A DNA stretch of 64,000 bases, taken from assembly GCF_024139115.2 (NCBI RefSeq), contig NC_085140.1:30553806-30617805 (forward strand), read 5' to 3'. The notes beneath the pieces were generated by a model. The model saw only the letters and a list, made by a program, of their open reading frames with translations. It made no database searches and had not been told where the DNA came from. Each line of letters begins with the position of its first letter. Within the stretch, counting starts at the first letter, position 1. The translations under genes and the position numbers were made by a program. Source of the stretch: Armigeres subalbatus. Taxonomy: Eukaryota > Arthropoda > Insecta > Diptera > Culicidae. This document shows positions 1 to 13,219 of this stretch, in pieces.

Positions 1-1240
1 AAAAGAGCCCGTGATATCCTTGAACAAACAACGAAAAGAGTAGGAGACCGGTTTGAAACAGGGTTCCCATGTAAAACGGACATCATCGAACTCCCTAAAA
101 ATCTACCGATCTCTACGCCGTCTGGAACATCTGGAACGTCATTTAGAGAAAACGCTCGAGCCGTACGACAATGTTAAGCATCAAATGTTCGAGTATCAAC
201 AAAAGGGTTTTTTTTTTGTTTTTATTGGGGGATGAAGGCAAATCTGCATACAGACACCTGAAATTATCACTCAGGGAGTGGGGTTGGCGCCGAAAGCAGA
301 AGGCCAGCCAGTATCCACAAAAGGGGTATTAGCGGTAGAATGGGCTAAAATGGTCGGAACTGAACGAAAAATCCGGACGTCTACATAATGAACGCGGCCA
401 AATTCGGCTCCCCCGGTTCTCCCTGTTCGGCGCAGTTCTTTAAGAACTTCAACGCCCATGAGTTCATGCATGAGTTTCCAGACGCAGCGAAGGCAATCGT
501 CGAAAGCCACTATGTCGATGATTATTTCGACAACGTGAATTCCGTGGAAGAAGCCATCCAGCGAGCAATACATACATACAGTACATACATGCCGGAGGAG
601 GATTTCAGATAAGAAATTGGGTTTCCAATGAAGAGGAAGTGTTTCGAAGTCTCGGCGAGCAGAAGTCCTTGACGGAAGTTAGCCTCAGCCAGGACAAAAT
701 CACAGAATGAGAACCTGCCATGGGAATCATTTGGAACACTTTTGACGACGTTCTCTACAAATCATCGGCTAGAAAGATTTATCAGTGGAATAGAAAGACC
801 GACAAAGCAAATGGTCCTGAGTTGGGTTATGGGGCTTTTCGACTCTCAAGGCATGCTTTCTCACTTCACGGTACATGGAAGGCGTATCGTTCAAAACCAT
901 TGGCGGCTGGGCTATTGGACGAAGCTGTTGATGACGAAAGCTGGTCAGAATGGAAGCGCGGGACCGAATTATTGCCAGATGTCGCAGAAATACGAATTCT
1001 ACGCGCCTATTTTGGTGGACTTCGTGCGGATGAAATCGATTCGCTGGAGCAACACGTGTTTCTGACGCAAGTGACCATGCTTATGGAACTGTAGCGTACT
1101 TCAGAGCAGTTGTAAAAGGCTCCTGAAAATGCGCATTGGTAGTGTCACGCTCCAATGTAGCAACGTCGGAAAAACAGTCTATCCCTCGCTTGGAGTTAAT
1201 GGCAGCAGTTCTTGGAGCGAGGCTCATACGCATAATTGAA
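1..1240 (+). pseudogene. BEL/Pao LTR-retrotransposon pol fragment (RT and RNase H), broken
   Basis: Decayed pol region of a BEL/Pao element. Frame 1 from base 1 reads KRARDILEQTTKRVGDRFET, typical of the start of the BEL RT. About 388-612 carries the RT active-site block with YVDD in SHYVDDYFDNVNSVEEAI. The next stretch (about 720-1094, two alternating frames) reads LSWVMGLFD and ESWSEWKR, then AEIRILRAYFGG and DEIDSLE, which belong to the RT/RNase H connection. About 1160-1230 reads IPRLELMAAVLGARLI, the RNase H region. The part between the RT start and YVDD is largely missing (around 180-370), and several frameshifts and stops separate the blocks, so no functional product is possible. No LTR is visible beside it; the 5' end lies outside the window. 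Family assignment is from motif recognition. Confidence 0.85.
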
Positions 1241-3916
1241 TCAAATCACTAACACTCAGTTCAGCTCGGCATTTTTTTCATTTGCCGAGATTCGCACAAC
1301 TGAGCGCTCGGTTTGTGACTTTCCGCTGTTCGTCACATGACAGCTAAACTGCGTCTATTCAGTTCAGTCGGTTGGGTCCGATTGAAGTGACAGTTGGGCA
1401 CAGAAAAAAGAAACGATATGTCGCGGTGTTTACCTGCTTGCGATTCGAGCCATCCATTTAGATGTGGTCTATAGCTTGACCATGCAGGCATGATCTTATG
1501 GCGAAAATGTCTCATCAACGCCACCAATTTTAAAGCTGCCATCAAGGAGTTCATAAAGTTAATAAACGAGAATTACACAAACTGTGTCATTAGCGCCAGG
1601 ATCAAATGAACCTCCATTCCTCCCGGGACTACACATATGGGAGGGGCCTGAGAAAGAATGGTCCGATCAGTAAAATAAGCCTTAAGAGCTTTCGAAGACG
1701 CAAGAAAATTAACCGACGAAGTGCGTAGTACAACTTTATCAGAAGCCGAGGACACAATAAAGTCTCGTACCTTAACTAATGTCCCTCAAGAATCAGTTGA
1801 AGTGGGAACGGTATTGGCAAACCATTTTTTATGAGCAAATGTCAATATAATCGAGTTACTTTCGTTGGGTTATCGTTAGGAATGTTTTGATTTTTGGTTT
1901 TCTCCTGCTACCATTATTACAAAATCGAAAGCCGTTATTCGGCATTTCAGCAACGGGTACCCCAATATGATCCAAAAAATTTTTGGTTGATCGTGTCGCT
2001 CAGAAAATTATATTTAGTTAAAGTTGCCAATAAAGTACTCTAAACAAATATAATAACAAAAAAATTAAGCGCGTTCCTACAATTGTATGATAGGTAATCT
2101 TATTTTCTTGGTTGATCCATATGTTTTGTTTCTAAATTTTGATTTCCATTGTTAAACACCAAGATAACTCCACTAGCCTTTTTCGAAACAATCGATGCAC
2201 ACCGCCTCAGTGTTGCTTGCTTTATAGATAAATGATTGAAACGTTTGATGATCAAAGATACCCCAAATTTAAAAATTGAAAAAAAAACACGACTAAAAAG
2301 ATTTTTAAAACAAGTTTGAAAATATCAAATAATCAAGAACAGCCTCTGCATATGTTCTACATGTAGCAATACTCGTTTTAAAAATATGAAAAAAGTCATG
2401 ATTTCACTTACGGAGGAAATATTTACAAAACAATCTTAAAAATGACCAATGTTACCCCCGGTACCTTATTTCTTTTGTGACAGCTGTTTGTGATCGAAAT
2501 TAAATATTATAATACCATTCACCAGAATCAAAGCGAATGTTTTGCGTTGTACACCTAACGTTCTTATGCCAAATGGGGATAAGCCCCTGATGAACCGTAA
2601 GCTGGGAGCAGAAAACAATGATAAAGGTAACAGCATCTTTGCAGCAGGTGTGTTTGCTGGCCAATGCCACCCGATCCATGCTCACAAAGTTTAAATTGGT
2701 AATAAAATTTTATCGTCCAAGTTTGGAGCTTTTCAAACTCTTTTCCAACAAACTGCTAACAGGTGGTAGAATGCAATCAAACTCGATGACATGGTATATT
2801 GATTTAATCTCCTGATTTAGAACTGAGATTAGGATCAAACTTCTAATTCAATGAACTACCTACTCAAACGTATACAATGACTGCTAATTATCGTCATGAA
2901 ATATAATAAATTATGAAATACGTAACTCTTGAACTCTGAGTCATAGGACTTGATTGTTTGAATCAGTTGAAGTTCTCGCATTTCCTAACAGGAGCTAATA
3001 ATAGATCCATAATGCATGCCAGCTAATGAGAAATTAGCATGAAACTGCACTTTCCCTTGGATGCTGATTCTATCATTCCCACGCGCTGTCTGTATACCGA
3101 CTACCAACTTATGTTTCCTGCCTCATGTGGCAATTCGCAGAACTACATCGCGTTAATTGAATTAATTACCCAAGCCACTTGGAACATGATGTTCTTCCTG
3201 CTTCGGGACCATTTGCGTCCCATCCTTGTATCCGAGAGCTCGTCGGTTCTTGTAAGAGAGTAGGCAACATGAGAACGACACAAATTACCCCGCGGGATTT
3301 CTCCGGCACAGAAGCACGGGCTTGAGCCAACTATCCATTATCCTTTAACCCAACAGCAGCATCTGGCGTTGCCATTGCATTGTAGTCCCCTCCACCAGTT
3401 AGTTTCAGTGTTGCTTTTAGTCAGCTGGAAGAAGGTTTGGCGACTGCTACCAACTGGCATGTAATGCTTCGAAGGAATTCTTTCTTCAACTGCTACTGCT
3501 TTTGCTTTTGATGTTGCTTGCATTCAAGTTGTTTTGGAATTTAAAATTGTTGGTTCTCGGGAGTCCCTCGAAGGCACAAACTCGACGTAACATTCAGTGT
3601 ATGCTTCGAACTAGTTACGTTCAGAGAAATTGATTCTGAGAAAGTTTAGTTTGACGCTGCTCGACAGCAACAAAGGCGTTTCTAGAAAAGAAAAAAAACA
3701 TTCCGATAAAAAAATTCCAATCTATAATTTTTTTTATTTACGTTGTTTAATATTTCTTATTGACACTTCAAAATTTAGTCTTGAGTTTATTCTACATTCA
3801 TGGTAAGTTTTATCACATGTAACATATTACGGAACCAAACCGAATGCACAAAAATATTTTACCATCGGTGTCTACGTAGCAAAACAGTCTTAGCGTCTCC
3901 AGTCATAATTCAAATA
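1241..3916. other. AT-rich intergenic or intronic DNA, no gene recognised
   Basis: I see no coding segment with recognisable domains, no TIR pair and no tandem array. Short open frames (60-75 codons, both strands) lack recognisable composition or motifs and look like chance. About 1260-1560 is slightly more GC-rich and could be further BEL remnant or old repeat, but nothing identifies it. Confidence 0.5.
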
Positions 3917-4131
3917 GGGGAACGGTTCGCCACTTCATCTCATAGCTCCTATTTCAATCCCATCAAAAACAAAGCAATGGAAAGGAATTTGGTTTGTTTA
4001 TTATTTTTGTGATTTTTTCAGCAGTGAGCACGCATGTTGACAAAAAGAAGCGACGAATTTGGTGCCGTATTTCTTTGTTTAGCGATGAGATGGATATATG
4101 TACAGTGAGATGGAGATCGGAACATTTCCCC
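3917..4131. mobile_element. MITE of about 215 bp with TA target duplication
   Basis: The left end GGGGAACGGTTC and the right end GGAACATTTCCCC form an imperfect terminal inverted repeat beginning GGGGAA. Both ends abut TA (3915-3916 and 4132-4133), consistent with a Tc1/mariner-type TA target duplication. The interior has no coding capacity. Part of the interior (around 4040-4075, GTATTTCTTTGTTT) recurs near 40150-40205, where a diverged relative appears to sit. Superfamily is inferred from the TA duplication only. Confidence 0.55.
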
Positions 4132-4133
4132 TA

Positions 4134-5215
4134 TGATTTGGGCTTATATCCCAACAAAATTACGTTATGAAACACCACCATCTGAGGTACATCATAAAAA
4201 GATATTCCTCTGTTTAAAAACCCTTAAAAACCATTTAATTTCCGTATTTGATTAACATACATTGGAGAAAATCTCAGCAACTTTTGTGAAAATGAAACAA
4301 CTGAAAATAAACCTCCCAGATAACGGTCTGGTTTCCGGTTGGACCCGTTTCTGACCAAAATCTGCAGCCTCCATTGTTCACTGGTACCAACATCCAAACC
4401 AGGAACTTTCCACTCGCCCCTCTTCAACTGCAGTGGGATTATCCGGAAATCGCTTCGAGGTTACACACTGGAACAAATACGAAATGAGGTGAGACAACTT
4501 TTGCTGTTCGGTACAGAGCAGCATCATGGATACATCGAATGCATGTACCACCGCCCTTATGATTGACTCCTCCTTTCTCGACGGAGGACCAGTCGAACGA
4601 GGCAACTTTTATTGTGATGGTTTTTGTGGGAAAGCAGAACTCTCTGGTCACCAAACTTTACCGCATATGTGGTTAAGGATGCGCGGAATTCATTCGGAAA
4701 TCTCGTTCTCGTGCTCTGTTTCTGGGGAGGAATTTGGTACTGTTGTGCTCGATGTTCGGCAAGCAGATGCCTCCAGCTGTGAATATTTAAGAGGAAGTTC
4801 GTGTTGGTGAAGTTCAACAAATCGAGCGATATAGAACTGCTTTTATCCCGCAAAATTAATGCATTCTCGATACTGAAGGGAGTAGAATAGTCCTGCATCA
4901 TTTCGAGTTAATGCAACAGCAAAAAAAAAACAGTCGACAATAAATTTCATGATTCAGGATGAAACACCAATTCTTAGAAATCTAAGACGTTTGCCAAATT
5001 GAAAGACACAAATAATGAATATTTACTCCAAAACAAGGTTGTATACATTTGTATGCTCTCCCTTGATGATTGTCACTCACTTGATACAAAAGGCTATTAA
5101 CATAAACTTTGTTATTACTAGTGAAAAGTAACATGTGGCATAGCAATTTCTGTTGTTCGCAATGAAAATGCTTTCATTGGCAATCATAAAATAAAGTTTC
5201 CTTTTGCAATGCAGT
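4134..5215. other. No gene recognised
   Basis: About 4330-4900 has a somewhat higher GC content and overlapping short open frames on both strands (for example a 114-codon minus frame ending near 4557), but none shows a recognisable domain and the frames overlap each other. I treat it as non-coding or an unrecognised decayed repeat. 4900-5215 is AT-rich. Confidence 0.4.
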
Positions 5216-8200
5216 AGTGAGAAAGATTTCGAGCTTCCGAGCCTCTTGAAAGGAGGCTTCCGAGCCTCTTAAAAGGAGGCTTCCGAACCTCTTGAAAGGA
5301 CGGTTTCCGAGCCTATGGAAAGGAGGCTTCCGAGCCTCTTGAAAGGAGGCTTCCGAGCCTCTTGAAAGGAGGCTTCCGAGCCTCTTGAAAGGAGGCTTCC
5401 GAGCCTCTTGAAAGGAGGCTTCCGAGCCTCTTGAAAGGAGGCTTCCGAGCCTCTTGAAAGGAGGCTTCGAGGCCTCTTGAAAGGACGGTTTCTGAGCCTC
5501 TTGAAAGGAGGCTTCTGAGCCTCTTGAAAGGAGGCTCTGAGCCTCTTGAAAGGAGGCTTCCTGAGCCTCTTGAAAGGAGGCTTCTGAGGCCCTCTTGAAA
5601 GGAGGCTTCCGGGCCTCTTGAAAGGAGGCTTCTGAGCCTCTTGAAAGGAGGCTGAGCCTCTTGAAAGGAGGCTTGAGCCTCTTGAAAGGAGGCTTGAGCC
5701 TCTTGCAAGGAGGCTTCTGAGCCTCTTGAAAGGAGGCTTCTGAGCCTCTTGAAAGGAGGCCTGAGCCTCTTGAAAGGAGGCCTGGAGCCTCTTGAAAGGA
5801 GGCTTCTGAGCCTCTTGAAAGGAGGCTCTGAGCCTCTTGAAAGGAGGCTTCCGAGCCTCTTGAAAGGAGGCTTCTGAGCCTCTTGAAAGGAGGCTCTGAG
5901 CCTCTTGAAAGGAGGCTCTGAGCCTCTTGAAAGGAGGCTTCCAGGCCTCTTGAAAGGAGGCTTCTGAGCCTCTTGAAAGGAGGCTCTGAGCCTCTTGAAA
6001 GGAGGCTTCCTGAGCCTCTTGAAAGGAGGCTTCTGAGCCTCTTGAAAGGAGGCTCTGAGCCTCTTGAAAGGAGGCTTCTGAGCCTCTTGAAAGGAGGCTC
6101 TGAGGCCTCTTGAAAGGAGGCTTCCGAGCCTCTTGAAAGGAGGCCTGAGCCTCTTGAAAGGAGGCCTGAGCCTCTTGAAAGGAGGCTTCCTGAGCCTCTT
6201 GAAAGGAGGCTTCTGAGCCTCTTGAAGGAGGCCTGAGCCTCTTGAAAGGAGGCCTGAGCCTCTTGAAAGGAGGCCTGAGCCTCTTGAAAGGAGGCTTCCA
6301 GGCCTCTTGAAAGGAGGCTGAGCCTCTTGAAAGGAGGCTCTGAGCCTCTTGAAGGAGGCTTCCGGGCCTCTTGAAAGGAGGCTTCCGAGCCTCTTGAAAG
6401 GAGGCTCTGAGCCCTCTTGAAAGGAGAGGCTCTGAGCCTCTTGAAAGGAGGCTCTGAGCCTCTTGAAAGGAGGCTCTGAGCCTCTTGAAGGAGGCTTCCA
6501 GGCCTCTTGAAAGGAGGCTTGAGCCTCTTGAAGGAGGCTGAGCCTCTTGAAAGGAGGCCTGAGGCCTCTTGAAAGGAGGCCTGAGCCTCTTGAAAGGAGG
6601 CCTGAGCCTCTTGAAAGGAGGCCTGAGGCCTCTTGAAGGAGGCTTCCAGGCCTCTTGAAGGAGGCTTCCAGGCCTCTTGAAAGGAGGCTTCCAGGCCTCT
6701 TGAAGGAGGCTGGAGCCTCTTGAAAGGAGGCTTCTGAGCCTCTTGAAAGGAGGCCTGAGCCTCTTGAAGGAGGCTTCTGAGCCTCTTGAAGGAGGCTTCC
6801 AGGCCTCTTGAAAGGAGGCCTGAGGCCTCTTGAAAGGAGGCTTCTGAGCCTCTTGAAGGAGGCTTCTGAGCCTCTTGAAAGGAGGCTCTGAGCTCTTGAA
6901 AGGAGGCTTCCTGAGCCTCTTGAAAGGAGGCTTCTGAGCCTCTTGAAAGGAGGCCTGAGCCTCTTGAAAGGAGGCTTCTGAGCCTCTTGAAAGGAGGCTT
7001 CTGAGCCTCTTGAAAGGAGGCCTGAGCCTCTTGAAGGAGGCTTCCGAGCCTCTTGAAAGGAGGCTCTGAGCCTCTTGAAGGAGGCTGGGGCCTCTTGAAA
7101 GGAGGCTTCTGAGCCTCTTGAAAGGAGGCTCTGAGGCCTCTTGAAAGGAGGCTTCCGAGCCTCTTGAAAGGAGGCTTCCGAGCCTCTTGAAAGGAGGCTT
7201 CCGAGCCTCTTGAAAGGAGGCTTCCTAGCCTCTTGAAAGGAGGCTTCCTAGCCTCTTGAAAGGAGGCTTCCTGGCCTCTTGAAAGGAGGCTTCCACGCCC
7301 CTTGAAAGGAGGCCTGAGGCCTCTTGAAAGGAGGCTTCTGAGCCTCTTGAAAGGAGGCCTGAGCCTCTTGAAGGAGGCTTCCTGAGCCTCTTGAAAGGAG
7401 GCTTCTGAGCCTCTTGAAAGGAGGCTTGAGCCTCTTGAAAGGAGGCTTCCTGAGCCTCTTGAAAGGACGGCTTCTGAGCCTCTTGAAAGGAGGCTTCTGA
7501 GCCTCTTGAAAGGAGGCCTGAGCCTCTTGAAAGGAGGCCTGAGCCTCTTGAAAGGAGGCCTGAGCCTCTTGAAAGGAGGCTGGAGCCTCTTGAAAGGAGG
7601 CTTCCAGGCCTCTTGAAAGGAGGCTCTGAGGCCTCTTGAAAGGAGGCTGGGGCCTCTTGAAAGGAGGCCTGAACCTCTTGAAAGGAGGCTTCTGAGCCTC
7701 TTGAAAGGAGGCTTCTGAGCTCTTGAAAGGAGGCTTCCTGAGCTCTTGAAAGGAGGCTTGAGGCCTCTTGAAAGGAGGCTTCCTAGCCTCTTGAAAGGAG
7801 GCTTCCTAGCCTCTTGAAAGGAGGCTTCTAGCCTCTTGAAAGGAGGCCTGAGCCTCTTGAAAGGAGGCCTGAGCCTCTTGAAAGGAGGCTTCTGAGCCTC
7901 TTGAAGGAGGCTCTGAGCCTCTTGAAAGGAGGCTTCTGAGCTCTCTTGAAAGGAGGCTTCTGAGCCTCTGAAAGGAGGCTTCTGAGGCCTCTTGAAAGGA
8001 GGCTTCTGAGCCTCTTGAAAGGAGGCTCTGGAGCCTCTTGAAAGGAGGCTTCTGAGCCTCTTGAAGGAGGCTTCCAGGCCTCTTGAAAGGAGGCTTCTGA
8101 GCCTCTTGAAAGGAGGCTTGAGCCTCTTGAAAGGAGGCTTCTGAGCCTCTTGAAAGGAGGCTTCGAGCCTCTTGAAAGGAGGCCTGAGCCTCTTGAAAGG

Positions 8201-8455
8201 AGGCTTCTGAGCCTCTTGAAAGGAGGCTTCCGAGCCTCTTGAAAGGAGGCCTGAGGCCTCTTGAAAGGAGGCTTCTGAGCCTCTTGAAAGGAGGCTTCCA
8301 GGCCTCTTGAAAGGAGGCTCTGAGGCCTCTTGAAAGGAGGCTTCCGAGCCTCTTGAAAGGAGGCTTCCGAGCCTCTTGAAAGGAGGCTTCCGAGCCTCTT
8401 GAAAGGAGGCTTCCGAGCCTCTTGAAAGGAGGCTTCCGAGCCTCTTGAAAGGAGG
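5216..8455. repeat. 23-bp satellite array (locus 1), about 3.2 kb
   Basis: About 140 head-to-tail copies of a 23-bp unit whose core is GCCTCTTGAAAGGAGGC with a variable linker (TTCCGA, TTCTGA, TCTGA, CTGA and similar). Variants of 20-24 bp arise from linker indels and from loss of one A in GAAAGG. Each core is an inverted repeat: GCCTC pairs with GAGGC around TTGAAAG, and in plus-strand RNA extra U-G and U-A pairs reduce the loop to three bases. Both edges carry the most regular TTCCGA linker type, while the interior mixes linker types. A 1110-codon minus-strand open frame is a by-product of the repeat, not a gene. The same family recurs at 16.9-18.45 kb. Confidence 0.97.
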
Positions 8456-8586
8456 CCAGATCTCGCCAGCCACTCCTTGAACTGCTTCCCGACGCGGGCT
8501 TTGCATACCATGTTAACCCTCTACAATCCAAATTTTTGTTTTCAATCAAATTCTCTATATTGCTTTCTAAAATTGATCTGAACCAA

Positions 8587-8650
8587 AACCATGCTGAGGG
8601 TGGTTTGGTTCGATTCCCGGTGCCGGTCTAGGCAATTTTCGGTATGGAAC
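8587..8650 (+). mobile_element. Fragment of tRNA-derived SINE
   Basis: Contains ACCATGCTGAGGGTGG, then a B-box-like GGTTCGATTCCCGG and GCCGGTCTAGGCAATTTTC. This matches, in the opposite orientation, the tRNA-related part of the full SINE at 40970-41264. The A-box half and the 3' body are missing or diverged. Confidence 0.65.
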
Positions 8651-11600
8651 TGTCATTTTCAGCAGGAAGGAAGGCTGAACGAATAAAAAAATAGACCAAC
8701 ATTTGAAATAATTTTTGCCTGCTACGCCCTTTTCAAATGTTGATCTAGAAATCATAGTTGTTCGTTGCATCCGTATTGAGTGTTGTGCCCTTGAAAACGC
8801 AAGTACATTTAGTTTTTAGATTCCGTGAGGATTGTTTATAAATAAGTGAGCACAAGCTGATTGTGCAAATAGATACCTAGAACTGAAATCGGATAGGACC
8901 ACCAGTTGATTATAATTTTCAATCTATCATCAATAAATTTATAAATAGTTTCACCAAAACTATTGTTTCTTTTTGTCTATTTCAGGTATGGAGCAGATGT
9001 CCGTCCACTTTAAATCTGAATATCAAATAAGTTGCCACGATCATCAATCATGGAAAGTACGAATTTATTCTCAAAATGCCTAACTTTAAAAAAAAATTCT
9101 TCGGTTACAAGCATGTAGCGAAGCTTCTTCAAAAAGACCACCACTGCCTGCCCGTAAAGAACCGGGCAGTAGCGACAGTAACATTGTTGCCAAACAAAGA
9201 ATAGGTTACCATTCTTTCTCATTTCCCATCTGTGTGATCTAGTGCGGAAAACTTTCCCTTCCTAGCGAAGTGAACTGGCAGAATTCGCACACCAGCTGCA
9301 CATTACACACCGAGTTTTCGGTACAGCTATCGAATGAAAACTGCAAGTTGTTTCCTTCGTCTGCGAATGAATCCAACAAAACTACGACTGCGAACCAACT
9401 TCTCTTCCGCTCGAACGCCCGTTGCTGAAGTCAAATCGGATGGAAACCGGTGTTCGGTTGGACCATTGTGAAAAGTTTTTTCAGACGCAGTTGGTCTTGT
9501 TGGTAGTATGGCGGTTACTCGGGTATAAATTAAAAGATACATCATCTTACCGTTTCATTCTAGGAAGAACGGGGAACACGAAGTTAGTTGCTCCTTTAAG
9601 ATGGTTGCACTGTGTTCCTCTGCTTTGACCTCTTTTTGATGAGATGAAAAAGTGTTAAGGCAGTCGAGACAGGATCAGACTAGACCATTTGGCGTCGGTT
9701 TGACAGTTTTAGTCAACACAGCAACATAGTGCATGGGACTATTTTACAAAATGAAAGTAGGTGCTAACATTCATTTAAAAGATTGCTCATTCACTGGAAT
9801 TCAAAAACGCTTCGAAAGCTTTTGACCCGTGTAGTCCGTGTTTCTTCCAAAATTCAAGTAGGATGAAATCGATGATTTCGTCCGAGGAAAATCCTCCTAC
9901 AGCATTGTTGTGAACGCCACGTGCATCCACCCACTTCAGTATTTAGTCTGGCATCGAAACCGTTAGCCGCATCCAAACTCTCTAGGAGAAGTCGGTGTAG
10001 GTGTTCTGTGGAATGGCATTCAGTGGGAGATGTTAAATTGAAAACAAAGAAAATCGCTTTCAATCTCAATTTGACTTGAGCCACACAGCTGCGAGGACTA
10101 CATGGCAAACAGAGCAATCAACCCACGATTTGTTGTTCATGAAAGGAATCCACCCAGCATCAGATGGGCGGATCGAATATCTTCTGAATTTAATTTCATG
10201 GAAAATCTTTTTTGCTCTCTTCAAATGCCATTGAAGCTTGTCACTTTCAGCAATTTCTAAAGAATGTACATAGTAACATAAACAACCTTTTTAGATTTTC
10301 AAAGCCTATAATACCATAATTGATTAGCATAAATAATGAGAAGCGTAAAGGGCAGGCTTTTTCTTGTTATGAGTTGTTTGATTCACTTTTTTTTTCTATA
10401 AAAATGATACAAGTTCTTTGTTCATTTGATTCGAAGTTTGTATAATTTGAGCCAAATGCTGATAAAACCAACCTTTAATTATTGTATCCAATTCCTTTAA
10501 ATACTATTTAATTGAAACATATTGAAAAACTTTTTATTATCTAATAGAAGTCTAATATCTTGAAAAAGAAAATTGTAATCAAAACATGCACAAGGCAGTT
10601 TAATCTGGGAGTCAATCCTGTTTCCTTTTGTACGTGGCCATTGAAACGAACAAAGAAATGGAAACGAGCCAAATTAAGCCAAATAAGACACCAACTTTTA
10701 CTGATTTCCTTCCGAGTGAAAGTGTTCACCGGAAAAGACAACCTTGCGGGCTATCACCTCCTACCAATTACATTTCCAAGAGGCTGGAAAAAGGAAAATT
10801 TTCCCCAAATTGAATTAACGAGCACGTCCAACACCACCACCAAAAGAAGGAAGGCTGATCTGAAAGAATTTGCTAATTTCGCGTTACATCAAATATTCAT
10901 CAAGGAAACTCGGCCCAAATTGCAATCTACAGTCATAGTTAGCTGGTAGTGTACCGAAGTTGGAGAGTTCATGAAAAGCAGTAGTTCTCATCAGCAGCAG
11001 CGCCTGCATCCCAACAGCAGCGAACGGTGGGAAAATTCAAATTGAATGGCTGGAAGAGATCTCCACACTGATTAAGTCATCTTTTAATTAGACGGCTTCC
11101 GACCGTCTGGTTTGTCAGCTCGAGAGAGGCAAAGTTTTCCAACAGCCCGCCCGCCCTTTACCAAAGTGGAAATTATGTACTCCGAGACATCTTGAGGTTT
11201 TATTTTTATTTCTGTTCAACCGAATCAAAGAAGCCAACAGCCAGGTTAGTTGGATGTGCATTGCAGGGAAGGCTTAATGAGAGTTACGTTCGGAAAGTGG
11301 ACTTTAATCAAGCAGAATTGTTTGGTCCATGTGGTCACATACTTGTGCATTGTTAACTGCCACAACAAGAATTTGAATTAAATTTTCTACATATTTTTTT
11401 GAAATTCTATAGAAGCTTTTAAAATTTCCGATGACATTTTTAATATTTTCCTCGTAGCTAGCAAAATTTTAAAAAATTGCGTTGAAATATATTTTTCTTA
11501 AAATAAATTTAAATTTATATTAATTTTTTTTATTTTACGACAGCGTTTTTTGAAATTTTGCAAGAAGTGTCTGAGGTTTTCGTCAAAATTTTTGAATCTA

Positions 11601-12235
11601 GCGATGACAAAGATGTTGACTTAAAACTTGTAGAGTTTGCTTTAAAATACAGAAAAAGGCATCGAAACTTTTGAAATTTACGTCGTTTTTTTTAATTCAC
11701 CATTTACTTTCTAAATTTCTAATTTAGCCATTTACTTTCTCCATTATAAATTGGAAAAAAAATCGCAATTACATATTCACATTGTTCATACATTTACAAA
11801 ACAAACATCAAATTGCATTTTGTAGTTTATTTCCGGTATTTCATCATATATTTAAACAAAAATGGCCCAAAAATTCAAGAAATACAAGAAAGGTTCGATG
11901 CAAAAAAACTAAATCAAATAAATTTGAAAAAAACCTGTCCGCAAAAAATCATAATTAAAATTTTACAAAGTTATTTACTTCTGCGACGTTTTTCTTTTCA
12001 TTTTACAAAAAACTTTTGAAATTTGTTCTGCTTTTTATTTTTGAGATAAACTTTGTATTGAAATCTTTATCTTAACTCGTGATTTTTTTTTGAAAAATAT
12101 CAGAAAAAAATTCCAAATCAGTTTTCCGAAATTTGTTGGTCGATGTTTTGGAATTCTGAAAAAATATTTCAATGAATAATTATTTTTGAACGTCTTAGGG
12201 GAAATGTTTTACAGTTATAAGACTTACATTTTTTT
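8651..12235. other. AT-rich non-coding DNA, no gene recognised
   Basis: Mostly AT-rich. About 9780-10200 and 10980-11170 are more GC-balanced, with short open frames without motifs. 11380-12230 is extremely AT-rich with many homopolymer runs. No TIR, LTR or tandem repeat is clear. Confidence 0.45.
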
Positions 12236-13219
12236 TCATTTTCTTCCACTATGATCATCTTTGTTTGTATCAACAGATTCCCCAGGCGGAACAAGTTTAG
12301 GGGATTTAGAATGGGGGAAAATGATGACCTGTGTCTTCGCCGCGTTGATACAGATCTTCCAGCTGGTGAGATATTTCGTCAGGGCATCCAAGCCTCGTTG
12401 GAGTTTTGCCACTAGCACTCTGATTACTCTACCGTTGTAGACGATGGAGGTGTCATCTGCGAACAGAGACAGAATGCCGCCTTCTGGAGGTTCTGGCATG
12501 TCGGAGGTGAACAGATTGAAAAGCAGGGGCCCGAGGATACTGCCCTGGGGAACGCCTGCGACGATGTTGTGCGCATTGGAACTCGCTCCGCTGATTGAGA
12601 CCCGGAATGTCCTTGCCGACAGGTGATTGTTGATGATTTTCACCAGGTAGCTGGGAAGGTAGCGTTGTAGTTTGTACACCAGGCCATCATGCCATACATT
12701 ATCAATCGCCTTCTCGACATCGAGTAAGGCCATGGCAGAGGTTTTTGTGACAAACTTGTTCCGTTTGAGGACGTTGGTAACTCGAGTCAGTTGGTGAACG
12801 GTTGACCGATTGCGTCGGAAACCAAACTGTTCCTCGAGCAAGATGTTGAGATTTTCGGCAGACATAAGTAATCGGTGATGAATAGCTTTTTCGAATAGCT
12901 TGAATAACCCTGAGAGAAGGCTGATGGGACGATAACTTTTAGGGAAGGAAGGATCCTTTCCAGGCTTCCGGATGGGGATGACTTTCGCTGACTTCCAGGA
13001 CGATGGGAAGTAGCTGAACCGGAGACACTGATTAAAGATCAGCGAGAGGTGCTCAAAGAACGGAGCATTCACGTGCTTGAGCTCATGATTCAGGATACTG
13101 TCGAAGCCTGGGGCCTTCATGTTCTTCGATGATTTGATATAGTCAATTCGCCAGTTGAGATCTCCAACTCCTCCGTAAAGTCGTTGGGATTTCGTGTGGA
13201 CTGACGATGTTCTGCCCAA
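12236..13219 (-). pseudogene. LINE ORF2 reverse transcriptase domain, truncated
   Basis: A 327-codon open segment with the successive RT blocks: APGFDSILNHELK; SSWKSAKVIPIRKPGKDP followed by YRPISLL; LLEEQFGFRRNRSTVHQL; SAMALLDVEKAID; GVPQGSILGPLLFNLF; and the catalytic FADDTSI. The apparent start codon (13219) is not native, because the endonuclease-RT linker (FWKMTNILKSKP, around 13370-13310) lies upstream in other frames. The sequence departs from family pattern after KSPKLVPPGES (about 12290). In the block-A motif the usual aromatic or F of LDVEKAF is isoleucine. Role in life: target-primed reverse transcription; here it is inactive through truncation and frameshifts. Confidence 0.85.

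Noticed and set aside
4526..4901. Overlapping 94-codon (+) and 114-codon (-) ORFs as a gene
   Set aside because: No motif, and each is the shadow of the other.
5174..8506. 1110-codon minus-strand ORF and nested 131-247-codon ORFs
   Set aside because: They translate the 23-bp satellite; reading phase cycles with every unit and no non-repeat domain exists.
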